64,000 nt of DNA from Anoplolepis gracilipes. Lineage: Eukaryota > Arthropoda > Insecta > Hymenoptera > Formicidae. How positions within the stretch are numbered: the stretch's first letter is position 1; each line of letters begins with the position of its first letter. The notes under the pieces are model-generated. The model searched no databases, was not told the origin of the DNA, and saw only the letters and a list, made by a program, of their open reading frames with translations. A program made the position numbers and the translations under genes. Where the stretch lies: NCBI RefSeq assembly GCF_047496725.1, contig NC_132973.1, positions 7,353,233-7,417,232 on the forward strand, written 5' to 3'. Below are positions 50,823 to 63,817 of the stretch, piece after piece.

Positions 50823-51384
50823 AGGTAACTATCCCAGTTGTAAGTCATGTCCCAATAGTAAATCACTTTTGCTTTTTAATTAATTTTATTAAACAATTAA
50901 TTATTAAACATATTTAAAACGAAACATAATATCATTATACATTATCACACCATCTATTAGTAAAATATCACATTTTTAACTTAATTATAATATTACAAAA
51001 AAATTAAAAAAAGAAATTTTAATTGGCGGTGTTTTTGTTTAATCTGCAGCGTAAATGTCAGTAGTAAGAAAGACGTATTTCGTAAATGAAATAAGTTTAT
51101 ATTTCTCTTCAAAACAAGAGGTATGTTGTTTGGTATTGCAATTGGAACAAAAAGATTATAAATAACTTACAACTGAGTCATCAACAGACGATTATCAAAA
51201 TTTAAATAATTATTTTATATACAAGTAAAAATTTTATTTTAATTTTATTTTAATTAAATATGATAGCTAAAAGTTCAGAGAATTATTATGTAAAATATGT
51301 ATTTGACTTATTGTACTCCTTTTTTTTAAACATAAAAAGTCATAGTCAACAATCTTAAATGGCTTATAAATGGGACAGCTACCT
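50823..51384. mobile_element. 562-bp TA-flanked MITE
   Basis: Terminal inverted repeats of about 30 bp. The left end is AGGTAACTATCCCAGTTGTA, then AGTCAT. The right end, on the other strand, is AGGTAGCTGTCCCATTTATA, then AGCCAT. TA flanks both ends (50821-50822, 51385-51386). The left subterminal region repeats the word GTCCCAATAG, and GTTGTAAGTCAT recurs inverted at about 51165-51182 (ACTTACAACTGAGTCAT). No transposase frame. Its length and TA target match the element at 9564-10134, but the terminal sequences differ, so they are separate families. Confidence 0.82.
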
Positions 51385-51386
51385 TA

Positions 51387-54300
51387 ATAGTACAAAAAAA
51401 AATAAACATAAGATATATATTACACATGATTAAAAAACATCTTATTTTACGTAGTAAATTTTTTCAGACTAATTATTTAATGATAAATATTTATGATTAT
51501 TTACCGTGATATAAAAGCTTTGAAATCTGAAAGCTTTTCTATATCATGCGTTATTTTCTATTTGCAATTACAATCATAATCTTCTTTTATGGTTTTTCTA
51601 GATCTTTCTCTTTTAATCTGATTATTTCTTAAAGCTATATAGATGTTAGAAAAGGATTAAACTTGTATTTCGAAGAAGAGTTTAAAACAACTATAAAAAA
51701 ACTAATGAACCCAGACTGGATTTTTTCCTTTTGTCATAATTGTATCAATTTTCGATTTCTGCTTCGGAATGTCTCAATCGTGTATAATTGTTCAATTAGA
51801 AAAATATGAAAAGGATAACGCGCGATTCATAATGACGTCTCGCCGCTTGTGATATTGAAACCACGAGAGATATATAATCCCGAAGCCAGAAGAGTATTCT
51901 CGTCATGCGCGGCGACGATGAGATGAGGAAATAAGAACGATCTACGATCTACGAGTAAACGGAAGAGAACGTTACGTGACGAAGATGCGGAGCAGGAATG
52001 AATGGCGATCGCACGGACTCACTCAACCTGGGTGTGATGCTTGCCTATTTATCAGGCCCTAGTGGTCATCACAACCTTTTTGAGTGAGCGAGTGAGACCG
52101 TCGCGACCGTCGGCGAAGACGAAGAAGATAAATTCCAGGTTGGAAAATTTGCACTTTCGTTTTTCCATCATATAATATTTGCATATAATCCAACAGCAAG
52201 AGAATATTATATAAAGAAAGCAAATCTAGAATCACGCCCAAATCTATTTGAAAATATTTTATTATTATTATTATAATTATACATTATATATTTTTCATTT
52301 TATCAAGATATTGAACAGATGTATTTTACAGAGTTTTATTCAAATTAGATGCTGACTTTCAGAGAATTAGATTCATTTGGTCGTAAAATATTTCTCGGTG
52401 AACCCGGGGTACTCTTGTGTCATTCAAATCGTCGGAGAAGATAAGATCTCGAAATTGGACGGGTCACGTATTAGACATAAAATTTTTCCCGGCATCACGT
52501 TTTGCATCAATAGAGAGTCGCTTATCTCGATCGTTCTCGACTCTCATTAGTCTGGCTGATTAATTCCGGCGCTGCAAAAAAGGGACTTGAAGATATTGAA
52601 ATATTTAAATCGCGTCCACAGATTACGATCGTTGGCGAAGAATGGTCACGTTCCGTGATAAGACGTATATGTAAAGGTAAAAGAAGCAGCGGTGTGTATG
52701 TACGAGTTCGTGGAATTGTCACCATTCCTCGGCGGTTTTTACGGAATTCGATTCCGACTTCCGGCGCGTACTAGTGTCGCCTCTCATGTCGACCACTCTT
52801 CGGATCGTGTTATTCGCTGACGATCATACTGCGAAAGTTGAAAATAAAGTACGACAAATAAATCGAAGAGTTAATCCTTGTAGGTCACAATATCTCGTCA
52901 TAGATATTTAGCTGTATCAAAGTGCTTAAAAAAAATCTGCAAACATTTAGATATATTTCTTGATATTTGTAGAAAATAATTATGTACAGCAAAAGTGTGA
53001 ATAAATATTAAATGTTTTTTATTGATTAAGGCCTTCGAGATATTCTATTGTTAAAATAATCCGTATAAGATCTGTAAGGATTAATTATATAATATAATTT
53101 TATAAATAATTACATTTGTATAACACATTTTAAATTAAAAAAAAAAAAATTACAGAAATGAAAAGTACACGAATATTAATTTTTATACACAATAATTTTA
53201 TACTACAATATAATTATACATAATATTATAATTATTTGACGTTACAAATAAATAAGAAGGAAAAAAACACTTGCGATTAGTTTGGCACTATATTGCATGC
53301 AGTTTTAATTCTCGTCTTATTTTATAAAGCGCGAGAGGAGACGAATCGAATGTCTCGGTTATGACGTTTACGAGGCAGCAAACTTGGCTTCGCCGAAAGG
53401 TTAATTGTGATCATCCGATGAATATTCATCTTGGTCCGCGATAAGATCTCGTTTTAAACGACGTTGAGACGCAAATATTTCACAGCGACCGACGACAATT
53501 GGTATTGAATTTCGTTTCTGCTCTAAATTTTAAGCCTTGCAACCGAAACTTTCTTTTTTTAATTCTTATCTCTTTGCGCGCAGTTATATATGTATACATT
53601 TACATTAATCACGAATGTTCACTGCAGTTGTCTGACCGCAGAAACGTTCTACTTGCACGCTGTAAACGAGATGATAAACGATAGAATGCAGTAATGTTGA
53701 TCGCGCGTGCGATGTAATTAGTCTCATTTTGCAGCTGATTAATAATCAGTCTCGTTGATTTTCTTTGTAAGTGTGAAACAATTCATTGTTAATAGTTTAT
53801 ATAATAACGCCATAATTCCAAATACGTATATGTAGTAATTACTTGAACAATAACTTCAAACAATTTATTTTATATAAAGCGAGCATGAATTTGCGCGAGC
53901 ATATCTATAAAAAAAAAACTAATAAAACATTTTGCGATTATGGACAATATGTTTAGTATAATCTTTAAACATCAAATAACATGAAATCATCGATCGAAAG
54001 CGGATACTGTTTGTTCATCGAATACCGATTGTCGTTGATACCAGTCGTTGTACCAGTTGCGAGGACATCTCTCGAAACGGGATACATTTGTCGAACGTTC
54101 GGTATTTCTCTCGAGATTGATCGTATCGTGACCTGAGAAATCATGGTGTATCACATGGTCGCACATAAATTGGCAGAAACGTCTGTCCATTCGGTTGGCT
54201 GCTGATCGGAGTCGAAGGTTCGAGGTCGATCGATCGCGACAACGAGCTCAACGATTGACTTGCGCGATCCGTCACGTCACGATTTGCCGGCGCAATTGAA

Positions 54301-55430
54301 AGACTCCGAAACTTATTAATTATTTTGACTCGGTAAAACATATCGAGAGTCCGGCGATACGAGATAGCAAATATATCGTCATCTTAAGTCAAGTTACGAA
54401 TTCAATTTTTTACTTAGAAAAATGTTACGCCAGTCAATAATTTATTATAATATAGAAAAAAAAAAATAAATGAATATCTTTTACATCGATTCGTCGTAAA
54501 CGAGGAAAGATTATTTTGACTTTAAAGAAGATTGAAGAATGTGAACGGTTGTCTGAAACCTTGTGAAGAAAATGAGAAACTCCGCAATACAATTCCTCGT
54601 CCTTGGAATGCACAAGAGTCGAGTAGCGATAACTACACGGTGAGACAAACACGTGTTTAAGTGCAGATGCTTAAACGGCGAAATTAGAAGAACTATGAAG
54701 GAGGACAAGGATAAGGATGAGACAGACGACGCGTGCATCCCAATTATTTTCAGATCTCTCTCGCCAATTTGTCTCTTTTATTATAAAATCTACCACTCGG
54801 GCAATTGCATTGCGTTTATTTTAACACCGGTGACACGGAAAAACTTAGAGATAAGATAAATTAAAATAAGGGAAATAAAGGGAAGATAACGTTATACATG
54901 TTCTAAAAACTAACTTGAAGATAACATCAAGGATGTTTGAAAGTTGCTGTTTCGCGATAAACTTTTTCTCGTACACTTAAACTTTAACAATAATTATTAC
55001 ACTATGATTAACGAAAAACTTTAATGATTTTCAATGATTTTGTTTTCAATCTGTAAAAAAATTTAGATTTATTTTTATAATTTATTACTTTCTATAAAAC
55101 ATTGTGTTATTTCTTTCAAGCTACTATTTGTTAATATTATACAAAAATTTGTTAAAACATTATTACTGTTAAATTTAATTAAATCCACAGTCGTGAGAAA
55201 ATCTACGGGATTCGAGGAGCCGCAGCTGTGGAAGATTAACATGTAATAATAATTCGTAGCTTCTCGAGGAGAGATACAAAGGTTTCAAGGAGAAAGAACG
55301 GAACATAGCAGCCATTTATTCGCCATATAAAGATGCATTTAAGAGACGTGGTGGTTTGCGCTCGATGGAATTAGAGAGATCCGAAAGAGGTAGAACGAAG
55401 AAAGATATAGGAGGAAAGAGAGAAAGAAGA

Positions 55431-55475
<45 letters not shown>

Positions 55476-56999
55476 TGACAAGTGGAGTCAAGTGGCATAG
55501 ACTCCGACGAGACGCTTCGCTTTTCCTCGTTTTATGCATCTGCTCGCGGTGCATCTTTTCTGTTGTTGAATTCTCTCTTTTGAGCCCGTTTGTACATTTA
55601 TTGCTGAGAAATACAGATATTGACTAAAGAAACTGAACGCTACCGTTACATCGAAAATTATAATGTAAAAGATTGTATTTATTATATTGAATATTAAAAA
55701 CCAGGTTAAAAATCTGTGCTTTTTATCTTGTTAATAATTTTTAATTATAATAATAATTTTAATTATATGTATAGTATGCATTATTCTTTTTATCTATTTT
55801 TTTTTTTACATTTTTCTGACATATATTAAATTATATATATATAATGGAATTATAAAATTTGCAATATTAGCGCAGAAATAATTTATACAAATTTAAAACT
55901 TTACTTTTCAATGTCTTTCTGTTTGAGAATGCATTTGTTTCATTTGAAAATGTAGAAATGCGCTAACATAAGAGAGGGCCGGATTTTCTATCTGCATGTG
56001 TCAGATTTTCTTGTCCGTTTTTAATCTTCTCGCAACGTGCAACAAAATGCAACTTAAAGTCTGACATACAAAGCTAATAATTTTTATATTATTTTTCTTT
56101 TTTTTTTTCAATATGTTGTAATGCTTAGCCAAATTTTTAAATTAATTAATCAATATCTTTGTAATTTTCAAATTATTTTGTGATTATTTCTAATATTTAT
56201 TGTTGATATAATTTATATTAGACAATATAAAATTGTTATTATATAATTGTATTGTTAACTTGTTAGCTATCTAAAAATTTTTTAATCGTACAATTTGTGC
56301 AATTGATTTTACAATAATTTTGAACATCGCTATCTGCTTCGCGGATAGCTGTATTTTTGCGCTTTCATCAAGTTTCTCAGACTTTATCTCGCGACGTAAT
56401 AAAAAAAAATTTCTGCTTTTCTTTCCGTTCTCATAAGTATTTCTGGTAAACCTTATGCTCTTGGTTCAGACCTGGTCTCTGCCTTTTCTACGTGAATTTT
56501 ACATGACAACCGTGACTGTCTTTGTTCGCCAACCGCTGTGTAATGAAATGCGTCACGTCACTTCATGATGTGCTCGATGACAAGTACGCGTCTGCGTTAC
56601 ATCGAATTCTCAAAGGCATTCCTGTCTTTGAGATCATACAAACACTTTCCAGTTCAACGATTCGGTTAACTACGGGAGAACAATTCCCTTAGTTAACGCC
56701 TCTCTCGCTTAGCTAAATCTTGTCGAAATCTCGCGAAATTACAACGATACGTTGATTAAAAGGGAATAAGGTTCTCATTTTCAACAGGAGGAATTTATTG
56801 AAACCAAAATTTCCATTGAAATTTATAAACAGAAAATTATATTTAAATATATACATACTTCACTGTCAATACAGTAAATTTAATTTACTTGGATTATTAC
56901 ATAGCGTTATTATAATTTTTTAACTATAGTTAATATATTTTTCAAGTTAAAAATTATATTTAAACTAATTTTTTATAATATTATATATTTGAATTCTCT
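51387..56999. other. intronic stretch with several CpG-richer blocks
   Basis: GC-richer blocks lie at 51800-52140, 52380-52880, 53290-53720, 54000-54360 and 56340-56800, separated by AT-rich DNA. A GA tract lies at 55434-55472. A 9-bp stem with a 3-nt loop (GCTATCTGC-TTC-GCGGATAGC) is at 56329-56349. Short frames on either strand (60-87 codons) show no domain. Near 54030 the frame WYNDWYQ arises from a 15-bp near-repeat GTCGTTGATACCA/GTCGTTGTACCA. Confidence 0.5.
55434..55472. repeat. GA microsatellite
   Basis: About 19 GA units. Long Ser/Leu frames on the minus strand across it are repeat translation. Confidence 0.94.
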
Positions 57000-57480
57000 T
57001 GACAAGAAGGACGTTTGCGTGATGTCTTTTACTATTTTATTTGAGACGGTTGATATTTCCAATGCAATATCGAGATCACGATATAGTAGAAGAATTAAGA
57101 CAGATTGTTTGTGCTTCGTATCGGCTGGGTACTGCCAGTCCGCTAGTGTTTGCATATCTTGCGCGCACGTCACGTTATGCAATAACGTCCTCTTATTGTG
57201 TGTCACATAGTCTCGGGGAAGGTTTAGCGTGCAATTTAGCTAGCTTGGAGTCAACGTCGACGATTGGTATTCTAGACGCGACGGCTGCGGGGAACAATTG
57301 CCATCAATTTGCAGGCCGTCGCGGACACGCATTCCCCGTCGTTCTACATGCGAGAGACATCTGCCGCATCGGTGTTTCGAAGAAGAGGAAACTCTCCTTG
57401 AGGAGGAAACTCTGAACACGAGTTCCTCAGGGTGCAGGCGATTTAATCGTCCCGATAACAATCGATAGATACTGCGCGGC
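57000..57480. other. GC-rich island with overlapping frames, function unknown
   Basis: About 480 bp with clearly higher G+C and CpG than the flanks. The + strand has a 124-codon frame (57041-57415) starting MRRLIFPMQYRDHDIVEE and ending in a basic tail. The minus strand has a 73-codon frame (57240-57461). Neither matches a family I recognise. The + frame lacks a signal peptide, membrane segment or repeated motif. The words GCCGTCGCGGACACGC and ATCGATAG occur. An unrecognised exon, a promoter or an enhancer are all possible. Confidence 0.25.
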
Positions 57481-57839
57481 AGGTGATAATTTAATTTTTT
57501 TGCAGTTAATTATATATATGTATTTAATAAAATTATATATATCTTTATCCGATTGAGTAAAAATTTATTAAAAAATTTTATATCTTTTTTATATATATAT
57601 ATATATATAACAGAGGGAGAGAAAGAAAAAGCGTATATAGAGAAAGAAACTTTTTTAGTAGGCTTGTACATTTTCAAATGCAGAAAAAATATTTTTGCTA
57701 TGTATACATTTCTAAATAATTTATTGAAATAATGAATCCATTTAGCGAAACATTACATAGAAATTATGGACACTTATCGTGAAGAGAAATGAGACTATAG
57801 TTCGTGTATAGTCCATGTAGGCTAAATTAATTATGAGTT

Positions 57840-58330
57840 AATTAAATTTGGGATAACCGCCGTCGCGCGAGCGTGTACCTATTATCGAAGACCTACTCAT
57901 TACATAACTCGTACATGCACGTTGGGACTAAAGAGGCGATAATCTAGTCAGTCATAGCTTGCCAATCGTGAAACAGAAGCCCGAACGAACGGATTCGGTT
58001 ATGCAATTGAAGACAGGTGAGCGAGCGGAATGCAATTCCCGCGGAGTGAAACATGTCCAGAGTGTGTGTATGGATAGGTATGGCTGCGTTGCGTTATTAC
58101 ATAGCTAGGGGCGTTGCGTTACGTGTTTCAATGCCGACTGTGCCAATGTACAACATAACATTGTGTGTGGACCACTCTCTGCAGGTGCGCGAACCGCAGA
58201 CTGCCACTAATGGAGAATCGCGAGCGGAGGAAGGTGGTTTAATCGTCGTACCCCCGCGCTTGCGCTGCGAAGAAACTTGCGCGAGATTGCGATGAACATG
58301 CATTTTCGCGAACATCTTTGCAGGTCTATT
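57840..58330. other. GC-rich island with candidate initiator and donor
   Basis: TCAGTCA at 57948 fits the arthropod initiator. A 67-nt interval then ends in GAAGACAG followed by GTGAGC (58017), a good splice donor, so a short + strand non-coding first exon can be imagined. A TAATTATGAGTTAATTAA cluster lies upstream at 57828-57846. Frames of 79-80 codons at 58053-58336 on both strands are not recognisable. All motifs are short and could be coincidental. Confidence 0.2.
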
Positions 58331-59056
58331 TTGCACGACACACAGAATTTAGGGATGGCTTGATTTTTTTTTTTTTTTTTTTTTGCGTGAAAGATATCTG
58401 CGATTTATTAATATTTAATTTTAAATATATCAATTTCTTTATTCCCTCTTGTCACGACTCATATATTTTATATTTTCTCGGCGCTTATTTTTTCACTTTT
58501 TATGTGTCATTTTTGTCTTGTCATTGAGTTATCTATCGAATTTCGACTTTCGAGTGCATTACATTTCCTTACAATAGCGACTGTCTGGCAGCACAGTTTT
58601 TATTCGCCGATACAAACTTTCAGTTTCGCGAGTTTCAGCTCACGTATGCATACACGTTACTTGGCAAAATAGCGATAGAAAGATTCACATTTTTTTTCCC
58701 GATCATTGAAACCTATCTCTGTACACGCGCGCGTGATTACAATGGGACGGGATCTCGTGCAAATCCGGGATTTCAAAATGCGATCAAACGCGTTCCAAGC
58801 GAATGCCTGGAAATAGAAAAATTCGAAACGATTGAAATCCGACATGCTTTTTTGATGTAGTGTATTTTTTGATGTCGTGTAAGCGAAACAAGGAGAGAGA
58901 GACAGGAGAAAAATTGATAAGAATCAGGATACAATTGATGCAAGTGTAATCAATGTACGTGAATAAATGTTTTATTTTTATTTCAAGATAATTTTTAAAA
59001 AAATATTCGTTATAACGAGACAGAAACAAAAACTTGTTTTTCAAAAAATATGATCT

Positions 59057-59640
59057 CTATATGATTATTTGATTCATAAATTGCAGCGATAGATTACGAA
59101 AGAAATAATTGAAATGCGTTGTGTCTCCATGTCGAATTACTGTCGAATTATTCTTGGGAACTCGAGAAAGGAACTCGTCGCGAGAAAAACAGGGGTCGCG
59201 CGCGATTCCCCTCTTCTCTTTTTGAAAGGCCATTGAGGTCTTGGTCCTCGGCAAAATTACGCGATCGTGACTGACAGGGCTGGTGGCTGGCGGCTGGCGG
59301 CTGGCGTTGCTTCCACTCCAAGTGCATCGCGAAGTGCACGTCGGCAAGGCTCGAGTGCATCCCTCAAAGTGCACTCGAAACGGCGGCGAAAGATGTTGCA
59401 TCTCCTTTCCTGCGAGAAAAGCGAGCGTCCCTTCAAAAGGAGAGAGAAAGAGAGAACACTCGTGATTTCCCCTCTCTTCATGGAGGGTTGAGAGTGCGCC
59501 TGGATAAGGGCAAAACCAACCAAACAAAGAGATCGGCGCCGGAAACGACGGAACCCCTTGCACCGACGAATCTTAATCACAATCTCACTTTCAGCATCTG
59601 CTTAAAAATTGTTAATCCTTTCTGCATGGTTACACCGAGG
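59057..59640. other. GC-rich island with a 168-codon minus-strand frame
   Basis: The frame at 59057-59563 is the longest in the window. It is Pro/Ser/Cys-rich with no recognisable domain, overlaps four other frames on both strands and crosses a GGCTGGC tandem repeat (59279-59310). Several GTGCACTCG/CGAGTGCA words occur near 59320-59400. The density of overlapping frames is what high GC alone produces. I do not call a gene, but the block itself is unusual against its AT-rich surroundings. Confidence 0.25.
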
Positions 59641-60770
59641 GTGACAATCGCGTTTTAAAAAATATTGAAAAAAAATTCTCTTAAATCGGCTCTCATTGTG
59701 TATATATATATATATATACATATATCTTCTAGAATTAAATGTGAAATATAAATAATTAAACTCGACGTATAATTATTATGGAGTAAAATTAAAAATAAAA
59801 ATATTTTTTGAGATTGATTAATTTTAATAATTGTTTTACGATTAATAATTATTTACTTTTCGATGCGGTTTCTTAATGTTTGGTTAAAAATATAAAGTTA
59901 AATATTAAAAATTCTATTTTCTTATAAATCTCAACGAGATGACGCGATATTCTAATCATGATCGAAAGGGATGAAAATTGTTTTATCCCCCTTTCCCGCC
60001 GGAAACCTATAAACGTCTCTCCCGTTCATAATTATTTAATCTTTTCCCTCGTTCTCCCTCGTCGTCTGTCTTCGCCTTCTTCCGGTTCCCTCAATATCCC
60101 GAAGGGCGGGAAATGAATTTTGCAGGAAGCGCCGCAGTCACTCTAGGTCTTCATCTTCTCATCGCGTTTACATCTCCCTATTCGCGATTCTAGATTGAAT
60201 CAGGTGAAGTCGTTAGGGAATCAAGCACGATTCTGCATATCCGGCAAATGAATGACTGAAAAACGTGATTTCTCAGGAAGTTCGATCGACTGATCAAGGC
60301 TTCGCTCATCGTATATATCTCGCACTTCCTTTGCCGATTGGAAAATTGCAATTCGAACGTGCGGTAGTTAGATATAACGTACCTATATAGAGTCTCGTAC
60401 TTTAAAGGGAGTTTAAACGCATACGAATGAAACTTGTCAAATTACTTGCGAATTAGGGTAACTTTTAACTTTTAAGACAAATAAAATCGTTTTTTTTTTT
60501 TCAAGCGTCAAATTTATGCGTGATATTTTTTGAAATTACGAAGAGTCCATATAAATTCCATTACAAATCTCAATTATAAAGGTATAATTTTAATTAAAAT
60601 ATCGAGTGTTTGCTGAAAATTTACTTTTGCAGATGCACTAACTTTTAACATAACGAAATAATCGTTGTCCTTGTTTATATAAATACACTGCCAAGCTTAT
60701 TTCCCATGCGGGACGTTACTCTCGTACGCAACAACCTAATAATAAACATCTCTTTTTCGAGACTTGCGTA

Positions 60771-60778
60771 TATATAAG
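60771..60778 (+). promoter_or_regulatory. TATA-box-like site before a GC-rich block
   Basis: TATATAAG, followed by a sharp switch to GC-rich sequence from 60780. Placed 25-30 bp downstream, transcription would start near 60802, ahead of two overlapping + strand frames. In AT-rich DNA this word is frequent by chance. Only its exact position at a composition boundary makes it worth noting. AAGGTGAGG here could equally be read as a splice donor. Confidence 0.15.
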
Positions 60779-61140
60779 GTGAGGCTAACCGCGACAGAAC
60801 GAGAGATTAGACGGTGGGCAAAGCCTCGAGTCCTCGAGGATGTCGTGTCCTTGCTTGTTCAAGGGCTTACACGCTCTTACGGTCGTTTACACAGGCGACA
60901 AGTCACACGGTGGTCCACGATAGGTCGTGTCTTGTTAGTAGCACGAGTGGCGGTAGTAGTAGTATTAGTAGTCCCTTTTCCTCTGCGGTATATCCGGTCG
61001 GGAGGACCTGTACGGTTCTGACCACCGACCCCATTAACTCTTGTACGGTGGCGTGTGTACCGACCTCGCGTATCTCGTCTCACGTTTCCATTGGCGGGAA
61101 ACCGCCGACAAGAGAGTCACGGATGACCTTTTAAATTGAG
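60779..61140 (+). other. GC-rich block with two overlapping + strand frames
   Basis: One frame (60764-61021, 85 codons) has Arg-rich and Val-rich runs. The other (60814-61134, 106 codons) contains a Ser-rich patch SSTSGGSSSISS and a Thr/Cys-rich tail. Neither has a domain I recognise. The triplet GTAGTAGTAGTATTAGTAG (near 60955) creates the low-complexity part of both. A genuine small exon or a regulatory island cannot be separated from sequence alone. Confidence 0.2.
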
Positions 61141-62317
61141 TTATGGCACGATTAGGATCGTTGCTCCGATTATGTCGTGGGGGCAAAGAGAAGTGATGAG
61201 TCGATTATTTGTAAAAAAAAGATTTAATAATGAAAGTCGACGGTCGTATCGTTTTATTTCCCAAAATGTCGATTTCTCTCTTGAAATTAAAGTGTAATGT
61301 AATGTAATAATTTTCATTTTTTCGTACATTACATATAATGTAATTATTCGTTGTTCCGATCAAGTTATTTGGAATATTCTGATTTATAATTCAGCACATA
61401 ATATCACATTATTAACATCCAGATAATTACATATCGAAAATGGTATTGAAAATATTAAAATGATATCTACAACGGTATTAAGATTTTAACGTGGCTATTT
61501 TTATCGTACAACAGATTATTAGAAAAAGTAATATATTAAAATATATACTCATATGGAATAATAATATATATCTTACTATAAATTAAAAACTTGGACTTGA
61601 ATAAAGTTATATGTATATATATATTTTTTTTAAATTTAAATCACTATAACTTATATTGATTATATTATATTATGACATATTAATACACGCGCATATTATA
61701 TATATTAGTTTATACATATATAGGAGATCTTTTGGAATTTTCCGGGAATAACTTTATTTTTCGTAGAATAGTTTTTATTTGAGAAAAAGGAAGCTTAAAA
61801 AAGAGAAAGATAGGCATTGAACGACGGCGATTTATGGGGGTAGGAGTAGCTCTCCATGACATACGACGATTTCAGAAGCATTCGTGGCGTGTTATCCTTT
61901 TCACGTATCGTTCTTTTTCCGCATTGCTGCCAGTCGATACATATTCCACGGATTTTTCCCAGAGCTTGATACACGAATTTTTCCAGGAAATGGTGAATTA
62001 AGTATGTTCATGCACGTGAATAACATAACGTCGATATCGAGAGAGAAAAATCTTGCGTGAAGAGGGAAGGAAAAGAAAGAGAAAGAAGAGACTGGAATCA
62101 TTCAAAGAAATTTAACTTTATTTTTATAGAAATAATATAAAAATGAATAATTCTTACAACTCTTTTGATATCTTTTTGAAAAATAATAAAAAGATACAAA
62201 GAAAGCTGAAACAGAAAAAGATTTCATATTTGAGTATTAGAGGCAATTTGCAAGAGCATTTTTCAAAATTTTACACATAAGATAATGAAAATTCATTATC
62301 GTTATGCACGTAGAAAC

Positions 62318-62318
<1 letters not shown>

Positions 62319-62362
<44 letters not shown>
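62319..62362. repeat. AC microsatellite
   Basis: About 22 AC units. The Cys/Val frames (minus) and Thr/His frame (plus) over it are repeat translations. Confidence 0.95.
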
Positions 62363-62366
<4 letters not shown>

Positions 62367-63772
62367 GTAGAAAACGTTTCTCGTAATAGCGTAATTAGAG
62401 ACAAAGCTGTTTGCAAATTGATTATTAAGCCAATTTCTACATTGTGCAGACATAGCGGCCGACACGGCAATTATGTACATTTTAATAATGTCCGATATTG
62501 TAGACGTAGCTAGGACAAAGATTCTCCATTGTCTTCGTATCGTAATTATTGACTGCATTTGTTTGTTACGTCACCGTTTACGAATGCGAGGTAATAATTT
62601 ATTATGGCGAATAATTGGCGATAATTTGCATCGCGCATTTTGACTCAGATGGGATGAACCATGACACACTATAATTTACTATAATGTTCGCTAATAGTTG
62701 GATAGATAGCAATGAGCTTTTTTAAATTTTATAAATTTATCGAGAGTTTTATTGTTGCTCAGAAGAATGTTAATTGACAGTTTAATTACGAAGTTTTATT
62801 CGACATTAAAAGTTTGTGTGAAATGTCTCAGTCGAAAGTACATTAATTTTCAGAACTGTAAATAACATAATTCAAAGTTTAAATTAACTTGGAATATACT
62901 TTCAAAATTCTACTTTATTTAATTCATTTCAACTTACTCGCATATATTATGAATTGCTTAATAATGTATAATATCGCGAGTTGTTGAGCAATATCACGAA
63001 ACCATATTAATCTCCGCTTTGTTTTTTTTTTCAAAAATTTTTACAAGAAAAACTTAATAAAAACGTACAATAAGACATTAATATTATTATTATTATATAG
63101 TTTTCAGAAATGAAAAATAAGTTTTTTATTAATATAATTTTGTCTCTACACACAAATATGTATAAGCTTTCTAAATATAAATTCTAATTTCATTCTCAGA
63201 CGAGTATATGATATAAGTAATAATATAATTATAAAACTTAATAACTTACATTGCGGAGAGAATTTTCTTTTAGCTGCTTTTTTACAATTTTCCTACATGT
63301 ACGCTTGTTTTATTTTAAACGCAAAAGGAATCTGCGAAAATCGGAAAGAAAAGAATCAGCGAAAACACGAACGAAAACCCAACGACATTTTCCTGATTTC
63401 CCTTTCTCTTTCTGTCTCTCTTTTTATTCTACGACCGTTATGCGTGGTCACACCGGCAATTAGATCGTACCGCTAACTTTTAATATCTGCCGCTAATAGC
63501 CCTTTCAGCGACGCGCATAATCCGATTTTGCGTTTTTACGTTCACGCATACAGTGACCCGAGCGTGAGTTAATTGCACTAATTGGACATACGGTTATGTT
63601 TAGGATCGCGTATAGAGAGAGGCGCGCGCATATCTATTTTCTTTCTTTTTTTTTTGTACCTTCCCTTTACTCCCCTCCTTTATTCTCATCACCGCTTTTT
63701 GTTCTGCGTCGCGTTGACTCGATTAAAAGTCTCTTTGTCGAGATGCACCAACTAAAATGGACTAGCTAAAAC

Positions 63773-63817
63773 GAGAGAGAGAGAGAGATGGAGAGAGGGA
63801 GAGGGGGAGGGGGAGGA
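63773..63817. repeat. GA / GGGGA purine tract
   Basis: GA units grade into GAGGGGGAGGGGGAGG. A purine-only strand of this length can form triplex or quadruplex structures, which is general knowledge rather than seen here. Confidence 0.9.

Noticed and set aside
56329..56349. 9-bp stem, 3-nt loop hairpin resembling a bacterial terminator
   Set aside because: The DNA is eukaryotic, with no T run function or operon context. Kept only as a description in the region entry.
57300..57345. GRRGHAF-type phrase considered as a metalloproteinase zinc site
   Set aside because: The HExxH core and the third histidine are absent, so it is not the catalytic exon.
59057..59563. 168-codon minus-strand frame as a gene
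   Set aside because: Longest frame in the window but overlaps four others in a GC-rich block, crosses a GGCTGGC repeat and has no recognisable domain.
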